DNA of 64,000 bases from the NCBI GenBank assembly GCA_934527315.1, contig CAKTAK010000006.1:1-64000 (forward strand), given 5' to 3'. This document shows, in pieces, positions 25,183 through 32,644 of this stretch (position 1 is its first letter; each line of letters starts with the position of its first letter). A program made the position numbers and the translations under genes. The notes under the pieces are model-generated. The model made no database searches. It was not told the DNA's origin and worked only from the letters and a program-made list of their open reading frames with translations. Source of the DNA: HGM13010 sp934527315. GTDB taxonomy: Bacteria > Bacillota > Clostridia > Oscillospirales > Oscillospiraceae.

Positions 25183-25686
25183 TTAGTATTCGCTGATGGG
25201 CAAGTCCTCGTCATCTTCGCCTTTTTCGATTTTAATGATTTTTGCGTCATAGCCGAACCGGTCATTCACCTGCACGTGGACCACATCGCCCACTTTCCGA
25301 CCCATCAGCACGCTGCCCACGGGGGATTCCTTGCTGATCAAACCTTTGAGGGGGTTCTGGCGCAGGGTGGTGACAATGCGGAACACGGTTTCTTCTTGCT
25401 CATCTTCCATAAACACGGTGACCGTATCGAACAGACCCACCTCGTCCGATTGGGAATTGTCCTCAATCACCACGGCGGTTTTAATCATATTTTCCAGATA
25501 GCGAATGCGGCTGTCGTTCCGGTTTTTCTCCCGTTTGGCGGCCTTGTATTCAAAATTTTCCGAGAGGTCGCCGAATCCCCGGGCTACTTTTACTTCTTCA
25601 ATCAGCTGCGGGCGCAGCTCGTTCCGGCGGTATTCCACCTCGGCCTTCATTTTTTCAATGTCAACTTTCGTCAGTTCGTCATGCAT
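25183..25686 (-). CDS. greA: Transcription elongation factor GreA
   Basis: A 167-residue protein with the N-terminal antiparallel coiled coil (residues about 1-80), including the acidic tip in GFGDLSENFEYKAAK, and a C-terminal FKBP-like domain with SPVGSVLMGRKVGDVV. GreA enters the RNA polymerase secondary channel and stimulates cleavage of backtracked RNA. The start at 25686 is chosen over a longer frame because it matches the family length (about 158) and has GAAGGTG upstream. It is a single-gene unit with its own promoter and terminator. Confidence 0.95.
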   Translation of the reverse strand: MHDELTKVDIEKMKAEVEYRRNELRPQLIEEVKVARGFGDLSENFEYKAAKREKNRNDSRIRYLENMIKTAVVIEDNSQSDEVGLFDTVTVFMEDEQEETVFRIVTTLRQNPLKGLISKESPVGSVLMGRKVGDVVHVQVNDRFGYDAKIIKIEKGEDDEDLPISEY

Positions 25687-25712
25687 GAACCGGCACCTTC
25701 TTTCCAGCGGGC

Positions 25713-25741
25713 AGTGTAGCACATTTGTCCGGGAAAAGCAA
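25713..25741 (-). promoter_or_regulatory. promoter of greA
   Basis: On the minus strand TTGCTT (25736-25741), a 17-bp spacer and TACACT (25713-25718), 27 bp upstream of the start codon. Confidence 0.6.
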
Positions 25742-25930
25742 AGGAAAACGAGGGGTATCTTGCTTGGATTTAGAAAATCATTGTGAAACGCCACGTAGCA
25801 ACTGCGTTTGAGGGGCGTTGTTCTTTTTGACAATGTCCGTTAACACTTGTATGTTGTTGTACAAATCGTATCACTCACTGAATATAAAATGAGCAGAAGT
25901 AGCAAAAACAATGTAAATATATTTTACATA

Positions 25931-25959
25931 TTGTGCAGTTTGTTTAAAAATGTTAAAAT
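25931..25959 (+). promoter_or_regulatory. candidate promoter of the AT-rich membrane-protein gene
   Basis: TTGTGC (25931-25936), a 17-bp spacer and TAAAAT (25954-25959) end only 9 bp before the GTG start. A second candidate lies upstream: TTGACA (25827-25832), 17 bp, TATGTT (25850-25855). The 282-bp gap after greA is AT-rich and otherwise empty. Confidence 0.45.
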
Positions 25960-25968
25960 TATATACGG

Positions 25969-26481
25969 GTGATAAGATTGTTTATCTTTCGGAAATACCA
26001 GGTTTTCTTAGCTGGGATATGTTTTCCGATTGTTGGCTGGCTGATTCGACTGTTACAGTTTGATTTTTCGGGAAGTCATATCGGAATGGTATTGGGAGAC
26101 CGATGTTGCTATTTGATTTTGTTCTGTGTTTTCTTGGTCTATCCCTTCTCGGTTGGCTATTTTTGTGATAGAAAGAAAAAGATTCAGTCTGCTGCGCTGT
26201 TTTTCATTCCTACGATTCTTTTTCGGCTGGCTGCTTACGGGAACTACCACCAGATTCTTGCTGCTTTGGAACATCATATTGTGTTGAACACGTTGATCAG
26301 AATCCTTGCTTTTTTGACGCAAGGCACGTTGCGTCCGTTATATGCTTTGTCGGAATGGATCGCAGTGAAACCGTTATCGTTTACATACAGTTTTTTGCTC
26401 ACTGTTGGACTATCCGGCATTTCTTTTTGGATTGGAATCTCACGAACGAGGCATTTTGTTGCCGGCGGTGATTTGAACTGA
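25969..26481 (+). CDS. Hypothetical integral membrane protein
   Basis: Up to 170 residues with about five hydrophobic segments (VFLAGICFPIVGWLI, CCYLILFCVFLVYPFSV, ALFFIPTILFRLAA, TLIRILAFL, FLLTVGLSGISFWI). No family was recognised. The start is uncertain: GTG 25969 or TTG 25978, the latter with GGGTGAT a few bases upstream. It uses AT-rich codons, unlike its GC-rich neighbours, which suggests horizontal acquisition or low constraint. A hairpin terminator follows. Confidence 0.55.
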   Translation: MIRLFIFRKYQVFLAGICFPIVGWLIRLLQFDFSGSHIGMVLGDRCCYLILFCVFLVYPFSVGYFCDRKKKIQSAALFFIPTILFRLAAYGNYHQILAALEHHIVLNTLIRILAFLTQGTLRPLYALSEWIAVKPLSFTYSFLLTVGLSGISFWIGISRTRHFVAGGDLN

Positions 26482-26566
26482 TTTGTTAACAGAGAATTGT
26501 GCACAATTTGCATCAAGAACATGCAATGACCCGTATATCCAATAGTTTGCCGATTTTGCTGTCAGT

Positions 26567-26594
26567 GCCCCCGGGAACCTTTCAACCCGGGGGC
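26567..26594 (+). terminator. hairpin terminator after the membrane-protein gene
   Basis: A perfect 9-bp GC stem (26567-26575/26586-26594) with a 10-nt loop, followed by a T-rich but interrupted tail. Confidence 0.6.
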
Positions 26595-26638
26595 GTTGTT
26601 CTGTTCCGGTGCGCAAAAAAGAAAAGTCCTTGAGTTAT

Positions 26639-26667
26639 TTGACATATGTCAGTTATCGTGCTATACT
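26639..26667 (+). promoter_or_regulatory. consensus promoter with palindrome over the -35
   Basis: TTGACA (26639-26644), a 17-bp spacer and TATACT (26662-26667). A 12-bp perfect palindrome, TGACATATGTCA (26640-26651), overlaps the -35 and may be a repressor or activator site for the downstream DUF134 fusion gene. Confidence 0.75.
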
Positions 26668-26698
26668 GGACTCAGAAAACGAAACGGAGGAATTGCAG

Positions 26699-27463
26699 AT
26701 GCCTCGTCCCTGCAAACAGCGGCGCATTTGTGCGGAGCCGGCCTGCGGACAATTCGGTCCCAGTCACGGCGGAAACGGTCAGACGGTCATTATGGCGGTG
26801 GATGAATTTGAAACCATTCGCCTGATTGACTTGGAGGGCTTTACTCAGGAGCAATGTGCCAGTCAAATGAATGTGGCCCGGACGACCGTGCAGGCCATTT
26901 ACAGCAGCGCCCGTCAGAAATTGGCGGACTGTCTGGTGAACGAAAAAGAGCTGGTGATTCAGGGGGGCGACTACATTCTCTGCGACGGTACCCATCGGGG
27001 CTGCGGTTGCGGCAGCTGTTGGCACGAAAGCGGCTCTTGTGGGGAAAAAATTGAGGAAGGTGCAGCAATGAAAATCGCAGTAACTTATGAAAACGGACAG
27101 GTGTTCCAGCATTTCGGTCATACGGAGCACTTCAAAATTTATGATGTGGCAGACGGCAAGGTAACGCAGGCAGAAGTGGTTGACACCAACGGCAGCGGTC
27201 ACGGCGCACTGGCAGGCTTTTTGGCTGACCGGGGCGTGGATACCTTGATTTGCGGCGGCATCGGCGGCGGCGCACAGCAGGCATTGACCGAGGCGGGGAT
27301 CCGTTTCTATGGCGGTGTGCAGGGCGACGCAGACCGCGCAGTGGCGCAGCTGTTGGAGGGCGGTCTGAGCTTTGACCCCAACGTGCATTGCGACCATCAT
27401 GCACATGAGCACGGCCATGAGGGCGGCTCCTGCGGCAGCCACGGCTGCGGCGGCCATCACTAA
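26699..27463 (+). CDS. DUF134 DNA-binding domain fused to NifX/NifB-type cofactor-binding domain
   Basis: A 254-residue protein. Residues about 1-105 are DUF134, a helix-turn-helix protein family: MPRPCKQRRICAEPACGQFG at the start, then DEFETIRLIDLEGFTQEQCA. A cysteine-rich linker (GCGCGSCW) follows. Residues from about 124 onward are a NifX/NifB dinitrogenase cofactor-binding fold with HFGHTEHFKIYDV and ICGGIGGGAQQAL. It ends in a His/Cys-rich tail suited to metal or cluster binding. It could be a metal- or cluster-sensing regulator. An internal site (AGGAAGGTG before ATG 27068) might also make the second domain alone. ACGGAGG precedes ATG 26699. Confidence 0.88.
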   Translation: MPRPCKQRRICAEPACGQFGPSHGGNGQTVIMAVDEFETIRLIDLEGFTQEQCASQMNVARTTVQAIYSSARQKLADCLVNEKELVIQGGDYILCDGTHRGCGCGSCWHESGSCGEKIEEGAAMKIAVTYENGQVFQHFGHTEHFKIYDVADGKVTQAEVVDTNGSGHGALAGFLADRGVDTLICGGIGGGAQQALTEAGIRFYGGVQGDADRAVAQLLEGGLSFDPNVHCDHHAHEHGHEGGSCGSHGCGGHH

Positions 27464-27474
27464 AAAATGACAGC

Positions 27475-27504
27475 ACTCCCGGGACTTCGGTTCCGGGAGT
27501 TTTT
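27475..27504 (+). terminator. terminator of the DUF134-NifX gene
   Basis: An 11-bp stem with one G-T pair (27475-27485/27490-27500), a TTCG tetraloop and a T-run. Confidence 0.88.
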
Positions 27505-27546
27505 GCGAAAATCGGAAATAATTCTGCAAAAATTTTGAAATACCCA

Positions 27547-27575
27547 TTGACAGAGTGGGAATATAGGTCTATAAT
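27547..27575 (+). promoter_or_regulatory. perfect consensus promoter of the ABC transporter operon
   Basis: TTGACA (27547-27552), a 17-bp spacer and TATAAT (27570-27575). Transcription should start near 27582, giving a leader of about 245 nt that holds a short ORF, a hairpin and a terminator before the first transporter gene. Confidence 0.88.
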
Positions 27576-27620
27576 CGCATCAATCAGTTTGGGCGGGAAA
27601 CGCCGAAAGGAGGAGCAGAT

Positions 27621-27716
27621 ATGTTCAGCAAAAGTGAAATGTATTCTTCTGCATGCTGTTGTTGTGTGTCGCTCTCCCGGACGGAACAGATGGTCTGGCA
27701 GCTCGGCATTGCCTGA
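27621..27716 (+). CDS. Four-cysteine leader peptide (putative attenuator)
   Basis: This 31-residue ORF has a strong AAAGGAGG site 7 nt upstream of its ATG. It reads MFSKSEMYSSACCCCVSLSR and continues to a Trp-containing end; residues 12-15 are four consecutive Cys codons (27654-27665). It is followed by a hairpin and an intrinsic terminator before an amino-acid ABC transporter. The layout matches classical ribosome-mediated attenuation, in which stalling at control codons when charged tRNA-Cys is scarce prevents termination. Bases 27674-27680 just downstream of the Cys codons are perfectly complementary to 27767-27773, the 5' arm of the terminator, and could form the antiterminator. A secreted or modified peptide is a less likely alternative. 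Confidence 0.75.
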   Translation: MFSKSEMYSSACCCCVSLSRTEQMVWQLGIA

Positions 27717-27765
27717 GCATGCCCAAATTGCAGCCCGCAGGCGGGTGCATTGGAAAGAACCGGAA

Positions 27766-27803
27766 ACCGGGAGTTGAATTCATTCAACCTCCGGTCTTTT
27801 TTT
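27766..27803 (+). terminator. attenuator terminator before the ABC transporter
   Basis: A stem with one mismatch (27766-27778/27783-27795) and a TTCA loop, followed by seven T (27797-27803). It ends 22 bp before the first transporter gene. A separate hairpin (27723-27753) lies between the leader-peptide stop and this terminator. Confidence 0.85.
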
Positions 27804-27825
27804 ACGCTCCGACGGGAAAGAGAGG

Positions 27826-28494
27826 GTGAGGGTACTGAATTGGGAATTTATAGCGCAGTATCTGCCGCTGTATGAAAAGGCGGCATGGCTGACATTAAAA
27901 CTGGGCATTGCGGGCATTGTTCTGGCTGTTCTGGTGGGATTGTTCTGCGCGGTGGTGCAGTACGAAAAAATACCGGTGCTCCGGCAGATTGTTGGAGTTT
28001 ACATCGAATTGAGCCGGAATACCCCACTGCTGATTCAGCTGTTTTTTCTGTATTACGGTCTGCCGAAAATCGGGATTCGCACCAGTGCCGTAGCCTGCGG
28101 CATTGCGGGGCTGGCGTTTCTGGGCGGCAGCTATATGGCGGAGGCATTCCGCAGCGGTTTGGAGGCCATTGAGCCCATTCAAGAGGAAAGCGCCTTGAGC
28201 TTGGGATTGACCCGTGGGCAGACCATGCGGTACGTGATTTTGCCCCAAGCGGCCAGTATCAGCGTTCCGGCATTCGTGGCAAACGTGATTTTTCTGCTGA
28301 AAGAAACCAGCGTGTTCAGCGCCATCAGCCTGATGGACCTGATGTTCACAGCCAAGGACCTGATCGGCATGTATGCCAAAACCACGGAAAGCCTGTTTTT
28401 GCTGGTGGTATTTTATTTGTTGATTCTTCTGCCGGTTTCCATTCTGGGCAGCGTGATAGAAAGGAAGATGCGGTATGCCGGATTTGGGTCTTGA
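27826..28494 (+). CDS. Amino-acid ABC transporter permease 1 (probable cystine uptake)
   Basis: A 222-residue polar-amino-acid (HAAT family) permease with about five membrane helices. The EAA-type cytoplasmic loop reads EESALSLGLTRGQTMRYVILPQA. ORNTPLL-like SRNTPLLIQLFFLYYGLP is the conserved family stretch near residue 65. It forms the channel with the next gene. The start is probably GTG 27826 with a modest GAGAGG-type site; no ATG is available. It overlaps permease 2 by 20 bp. Cystine as substrate is inferred from the four-cysteine leader peptide, not from the permease itself. Confidence 0.85.
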   Translation: MRVLNWEFIAQYLPLYEKAAWLTLKLGIAGIVLAVLVGLFCAVVQYEKIPVLRQIVGVYIELSRNTPLLIQLFFLYYGLPKIGIRTSAVACGIAGLAFLGGSYMAEAFRSGLEAIEPIQEESALSLGLTRGQTMRYVILPQAASISVPAFVANVIFLLKETSVFSAISLMDLMFTAKDLIGMYAKTTESLFLLVVFYLLILLPVSILGSVIERKMRYAGFGS

Positions 28495-29149
28495 AGTTCT
28501 CTGGAAAGGGAAAAATGCGGCCCGGTTGCTGGGCGGCTTATGGGTGGCGCTGCGCATCAGCTTGATTTCCGTTGCAATCAGTATTCCCTTGGGAATTTTA
28601 CTGGGTGTGCTGATGACCCGGAAAAATCGGGTGGTGAAAGCGGTTCTTCGAATTTATCTGGAGGTTATCCGCATTATGCCCCAGATGGTTCTGCTGTTTC
28701 TGGTGTATTTCGGAACCACCCGGGCGTTCGGTTGGGATTTGTCCGGAGAGACTGCGGCCATCATTGTATTTTCTCTGTGGGGCACGGCGGAAATGAGCGA
28801 TTTGGTCCGCGGAGCGCTGCTGTCCATTCCCAAGCATCAGTATGAAAGCGCCGAGGCTTTGGGCTTGACCAAAGGGCAGACGTATTTGTATGTGATCATT
28901 CCCCAGACCCTTCGCCGGCTGCTGCCCCTTTCCATCAATCTGATTACCCGTATGATTAAAACAACCAGTCTGATTTTGATGATTGGCGTGGTGGAAGTGC
29001 TGAAGGTGGCGCAGCAGATTATTGAGGCCAACCGCACAGCCAGTCCGAATGCGGCATTCGGAGTATATTTGACGGTATTTTTGCTGTATTTTCTGGCCTG
29101 CTGGCCCATCAGTCTGGTGGCAAAGCGGCTGGAAGAAAAATGGAGGTAA
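28475..29149 (+). CDS. Amino-acid ABC transporter permease 2
   Basis: A 224-residue permease of the same family, with about five helices and the loop ESAEALGLTKGQTYLYVIIPQT. The N-terminal region has RLLGGLWVALRISLISVAI. It pairs with the preceding permease as a heterodimer. AAGGAAG precedes its ATG inside the end of the first permease gene, indicating coupled translation. The ATPase gene follows after 6 bp. Confidence 0.92.
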   Translation: MPDLGLEVLWKGKNAARLLGGLWVALRISLISVAISIPLGILLGVLMTRKNRVVKAVLRIYLEVIRIMPQMVLLFLVYFGTTRAFGWDLSGETAAIIVFSLWGTAEMSDLVRGALLSIPKHQYESAEALGLTKGQTYLYVIIPQTLRRLLPLSINLITRMIKTTSLILMIGVVEVLKVAQQIIEANRTASPNAAFGVYLTVFLLYFLACWPISLVAKRLEEKWR

Positions 29150-29155
29150 GAACCC

Positions 29156-29917
29156 ATGGGAGAACCATTGCTGAAGATTTCGCATCTGACAAAACGATAT
29201 GGAGAGACAACGATTCTCAATGACGTGAGCTTTACGGTGAATCGGGGAGAGGTGGTTGTGGTCGTAGGACCCAGCGGCTGCGGAAAAAGTACGCTGCTCC
29301 GCTGTATCAATGCCCTGGAGCCCATTCAAGGGGGCGAGATTTCTCTGGGCGAGGACCGCATTGACGCCGCCGGAAAAAATCTCCCGGCACTGCGGCAGCG
29401 CATCGGTATGGTGTTTCAAAGCTACGAGCTGTTTCCCCACATGACGGTCCTGGACAATATTCTGCTGGCGCCCTGTAAGGTTCTGAAAAAGAAAAAAGAG
29501 GACGTACGGGCAGAGGCAATGGCCTTGCTGGAGCGGGTGGGTCTGCAGGAAAAGGCGGACCGCTATCCCCGGGAATTGTCCGGCGGACAAAAGCAGCGGG
29601 TGGCCATTGTGCGGGCGCTGTGTATGCACCCGGAGATTCTGCTGTTTGACGAAGTCACCGCAGCATTGGACCCGGAAATGGTCCGGGAAGTGCTGGACGT
29701 GATGCTGGATTTGGCCCGGCAGGGACGAACCATGATTATCGTGACCCACGAGATGCAGTTTGCAAAAGCGGTGGCGGACCGGGTGATTTTTCTGGAGGGC
29801 GGCACCATTGCGGAAGAGGGCGCCCCGCAGGAATTTTTCGAGCACCCCAAAACGGAGCGAGCCAAACAATTTTTAAATATGTTTGCATTTGACGAAATTC
29901 AGAAGGAAAAGCATTGA
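29156..29917 (+). CDS. Amino-acid ABC transporter ATP-binding protein
   Basis: A 253-residue ABC ATPase. Walker A is GPSGCGKST (about residues 40-48), the signature motif LSGGQKQRVAIVRAL, Walker B ILLFDEVTAALDP (with E-V-T instead of the common E-P-T), and the switch histidine in IVTHEMQF. Powers import through the two upstream permeases. It starts 6 bp after permease 2, and the binding protein follows after 26 bp. Confidence 0.95.
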   Translation: MGEPLLKISHLTKRYGETTILNDVSFTVNRGEVVVVVGPSGCGKSTLLRCINALEPIQGGEISLGEDRIDAAGKNLPALRQRIGMVFQSYELFPHMTVLDNILLAPCKVLKKKKEDVRAEAMALLERVGLQEKADRYPRELSGGQKQRVAIVRALCMHPEILLFDEVTAALDPEMVREVLDVMLDLARQGRTMIIVTHEMQFAKAVADRVIFLEGGTIAEEGAPQEFFEHPKTERAKQFLNMFAFDEIQKEKH

Positions 29918-29943
29918 AAGAAAAATTTTAGGAGGAAATCATC

Positions 29944-30822
29944 ATGAAAAACTGGAAAAAACTGATTGCAGGAACCATGGCCGGCGTAATGGCATTGGCG
30001 CTCACTGCTTGCGGCGGCGGAAATTCCGGAGATACCGCAAAAACCGACAGCGATGAAGTGTACCGCACCTTGGACGAAATCAAAGCCAGCGGCACCATCA
30101 ACATCGGCGTGTTCTCCGACAAGAATCCGTTTGGCTATGTGGACGAAAACGGCGAGTATCAGGGCTATGACGTGTATTTTGCAAATCGTCTGGGCGAGGA
30201 TTTGGGCGTCAAGGTGAACTTCGTTTCCACCGAGGCGGCAAACCGCATCGAGTATTTGCAGACCGGAAAGGTGGACGTGATTCTGGCCAACTTTACCGTG
30301 ACCCCCCAGCGGGCTGAGGAAGTGGACTTTGCGCTGCCTTACATGAACGTGGCATTGGGCGTGATTTCTCCCGAGGACAACGTGGTGGAATCTCTGGACA
30401 ACTGGAACACTGAGGACCAGATGATTGTCATTTCCGGTACGACGGCAGAAACCTATCTTACCGAGAATTACCCCGACATTCCCCTGCAGAAATATGACAC
30501 CTACGCCAATGCCAAGAACGCACTGGAAAACGGCAACGGCGTGGCATGGGCAAACGACAACACGGAAGTGATTGCCTTTGCAAAGCAGAATTCCGGCTAC
30601 GTGGTGGGCATTCCCCAGCTGGGCAATACGGATACCATCGCACCCGCTGTGTCTAAGGGCAACGATACCCTGCTGACTTGGATTAACGAGGAAATTCAGG
30701 CACTGGGCGAGGAAGACTTCTTCCACAAGGATTATGAGGAAACCCTTTCCGGCACGTACGGCCTGGAATATGAAGACAGTCTGGTGGTGGAAGGCGGAGT
30801 CACCTCTGCTGCGGAAGGCTGA
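29944..30822 (+). CDS. Amino-acid ABC transporter substrate-binding lipoprotein
   Basis: A 292-residue family 3 solute-binding protein. The signal peptide ends in the lipobox LTAC, with Cys23 as the lipid anchor. The mature domain has IKASGTINIGVFSDKNPFGY, NRIEYLQTGKVDVILANFT and TPQRAEEVDFALPY, matching the bilobed cystine/polar amino acid group. GGAGG precedes the ATG. It is last in the operon before a strong terminator. Cystine specificity is inferred from the leader peptide and general similarity; related proteins bind Glu, Gln, Arg or His. Confidence 0.9.
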   Translation: MKNWKKLIAGTMAGVMALALTACGGGNSGDTAKTDSDEVYRTLDEIKASGTINIGVFSDKNPFGYVDENGEYQGYDVYFANRLGEDLGVKVNFVSTEAANRIEYLQTGKVDVILANFTVTPQRAEEVDFALPYMNVALGVISPEDNVVESLDNWNTEDQMIVISGTTAETYLTENYPDIPLQKYDTYANAKNALENGNGVAWANDNTEVIAFAKQNSGYVVGIPQLGNTDTIAPAVSKGNDTLLTWINEEIQALGEEDFFHKDYEETLSGTYGLEYEDSLVVEGGVTSAAEG

Positions 30823-30847
30823 AACGCACCAAAGCGTTTGTAAAATA

Positions 30848-30879
30848 AAGACGGGGCTGCAAAAGCAGCCCCGTCTTTT
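30848..30879 (+). terminator. terminator of the ABC transporter operon
   Basis: A 13-bp perfect stem (30848-30860/30865-30877) with an AAAA loop and a short T-run. Confidence 0.9.
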
Positions 30880-30899
30880 CGTATATGGATTTGTGAGTT

Positions 30900-31214
30900 T
30901 TACCGTTTCGGTTTTGGAACGGGCAGTTCATCATACATTGCATGAAACAAGCCTGTCAAAAATTCCTTATCATCAACTTCATTGACCAGCAGCATCTCTT
31001 TTGCGCCTTCATAGGGGAGTTCATACGGAGCTGTCGGCATATAACGAATTGCTGATTTTACCGGTTTCACAAGTAATCTGTCATCATAGATACCGCCTAC
31101 AATCTTGCCGCGATAATAGATAATAAATTCTCCCATCATAGCGCGATAAGTAATATCTTCTAACTCGGATAGCTGTTCTAAAATAAACGCTAAGTATTCC
31201 TTACTTGATGCCAT
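30900..31214 (-). CDS. TfoX N-terminal domain protein
   Basis: A 104-residue protein matching the TfoX/Sxy N-terminal domain: MASSKEYLAFILEQLSELED, then RAMMGEFIIYYRGKIVGGIYDD and a C-terminal acidic stretch. In Gammaproteobacteria the full Sxy is a competence co-activator, but stand-alone N-terminal domains are common in Firmicutes and their role is unknown. GAGGT precedes the ATG. Codon use is AT-richer than neighbours, suggesting possible transfer. It converges with the ABC transporter operon. Confidence 0.85.
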   Translation of the reverse strand: MASSKEYLAFILEQLSELEDITYRAMMGEFIIYYRGKIVGGIYDDRLLVKPVKSAIRYMPTAPYELPYEGAKEMLLVNEVDDKEFLTGLFHAMYDELPVPKPKR

Positions 31215-31345
31215 AGTTCTACCTCAAATTTTGCTTTGTGGAATCATCGTACCACATGGGAAAAGCGGCTGCAAGAAAAACTGCAAGGCTATCCGGAAAA
31301 AACAAAAAACGCCCGGCAGCGCTTGCTGTCAGACGTGTTGCAAAG

Positions 31346-31380
31346 AATAAAAACTGCTGTGAACGATTTGTTCACAGCAG
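31346..31380 (-). terminator. terminator of tRNA-Arg
   Basis: An 11-bp perfect stem (31354-31364/31370-31380) with a GATTT loop, followed on the minus strand by a T-run. It begins almost directly after the tRNA 3' end. Confidence 0.9.
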
Positions 31381-31382
31381 CT

Positions 31383-31459
31383 TGGTACGCCGTAAGGGAT
31401 TCGAACCCCTGACCTTCTGGTCCGTAGCCAGACGCTCTATCCAGCTGAGCTAACGGCGC
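31383..31459 (-). tRNA. tRNA-Arg(ACG)
   Basis: A full cloverleaf on the minus strand of 77 nt with the 3' CCA encoded. The 7-bp acceptor stem opens GCGCCGT (first pair G-T), the D arm reads AGCTCAGCTGGATAGAGC, the anticodon loop is CTACGGA (anticodon ACG), and the T arm has GGTTCGAATCC. It reads CGN codons after A34-to-inosine editing. Confidence 0.97.
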
Positions 31460-31483
31460 ATACTCATTTTTGAGTGCTTTAGT

Positions 31484-31512
31484 ATATTACCACAGCCGGA
31501 AAGAAAATGCAA
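31484..31512 (-). promoter_or_regulatory. promoter of tRNA-Arg
   Basis: On the minus strand TTGCAT (31507-31512), a 17-bp spacer and TAATAT (31484-31489). Confidence 0.6.
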
Positions 31513-31565
31513 GCTTTTTTTGAAAAAATTTGAAAAAATATTAAAACGGACCAAAACCCCGGATT

Positions 31566-31736
31566 TTACCAGCCCAGAGCGGTTTCAACGTCCTCTAAAA
31601 CGTCCCCGATGGCGCGCAGTGCCTTACTGACGGTTCGTTTTGCGGATTTTTTCGGCGGTGCAAACAGCATACCCACGCCGGCACCCATTGCCATGCCCAG
31701 ACCGATGCCCTTCAGCAGATTCATTTTCTGATTCAC
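31566..31736 (-). CDS. Small YtxH-like membrane protein
   Basis: A 56-residue protein with a glycine-rich N-terminal helix (LLKGIGLGMAMGAGVGMLFAPPKK) followed by a basic stretch and a short amphipathic helix (SKALRAIGDVLEDVETALGW). The GxxxGxLFAP pattern is typical of YtxH-type stress proteins. The GTG start at 31736 is chosen from AAGGAGG 7 nt upstream; the upstream in-frame extension lacks a ribosome binding site. Function unknown. Confidence 0.7.
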   Translation of the reverse strand: MNQKMNLLKGIGLGMAMGAGVGMLFAPPKKSAKRTVSKALRAIGDVLEDVETALGW

Positions 31737-31870
31737 GGTGATTCCTCCTTCTGAAAATGTCGGATTTATTATGTGCAATCCGGCAGAGAATATGGTAAAA
31801 TGAAAACTTAGAAATTTTGACAGCGCAAGCAAATTTTGCTTTTTCTTTTTAGAGGAATAGGAGTACCGAA

Positions 31871-32644
31871 ATGACGATTAACATTCTCGCCGTGGGCGAT
31901 GTGTGCGGAAGCGCCGGATTGGAGTTTTTGCAGAAAAACCTGCGGACGTTCAAGCAGCAGAAAAACATTCAATTCTGCGTGGTCAACGGGGAAAATGCCA
32001 ATGTAGTGGGCGTGACCCCGAAACAGTGCGATGATATGCTGAAAGCCGGGGCGGACGTGATTACGCTGGGCAACCATACGTGGACCCGGTGGGAGCTGCA
32101 GCCCTATCTGGACAAATCCAACCGGGTGATTCGCCCGGCAAACTTTGCGCCTCAATGCCCCGGTGCGGGCAGCGTGGTGCTGAATACCGCTTACGGCCGA
32201 ATTTGCGTGATGAACCTCATCGGTCGATACGGCTTGGACACCAACACCGACAACCCCTTTGTGGTGGTGGAGGATATGTTGGCGAACACCGACGCAAAAA
32301 TCATTCTGGTGGACTTCCATGCCGAGGCAACCAGCGAAAAAATTGCCATGGGCTATTTTCTGGAGGGTCGTGCGTCTGCGGTTTGGGGAACCCATACCCA
32401 TGTGCAGACCTCGGACGGCTGCGTTTTGCCGGAGGGCACGGGCTATATCACCGATTTGGGCATGACCGGACCGATTCGGTCCGTGATTGGGGTGCTGCCG
32501 GAGCAGAGCATCGGAAAATTCCTGGGAGACCCGCCCCGTCGGTATGAATCTGCCGGCGGTGCCTGCAAAATGGAGGGCGCGATTTTCACGGTGGACACCG
32601 AAACGGGAAAATGCGTGGCTGTGGAAAGTGTGCGGCTGGTCTGA
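31871..32644 (+). CDS. ymdB: YmdB-family metallophosphoesterase
   Basis: A 257-residue calcineurin-like phosphodiesterase of the YmdB/TIGR00282 type. Metal-site motifs are AVGDVCGSAG (residues about 6-15), NGENAN near residue 40, LGNHTW near 67, and the C-terminal GTHTHVQTSDG. In Bacillus YmdB hydrolyses cyclic nucleotides and affects motility versus biofilm states. Its stop codon overlaps the start of the next gene (TGATG), so the two are coupled. The AGAGGAATAGGAG region precedes the ATG. Confidence 0.93.
   Translation: MTINILAVGDVCGSAGLEFLQKNLRTFKQQKNIQFCVVNGENANVVGVTPKQCDDMLKAGADVITLGNHTWTRWELQPYLDKSNRVIRPANFAPQCPGAGSVVLNTAYGRICVMNLIGRYGLDTNTDNPFVVVEDMLANTDAKIILVDFHAEATSEKIAMGYFLEGRASAVWGTHTHVQTSDGCVLPEGTGYITDLGMTGPIRSVIGVLPEQSIGKFLGDPPRRYESAGGACKMEGAIFTVDTETGKCVAVESVRLV

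Noticed and set aside
31817..31822. TTGACA upstream of ymdB as a promoter -35
   Set aside because: No acceptable -10 lies 16-18 bp downstream; the real ymdB promoter was not identified.
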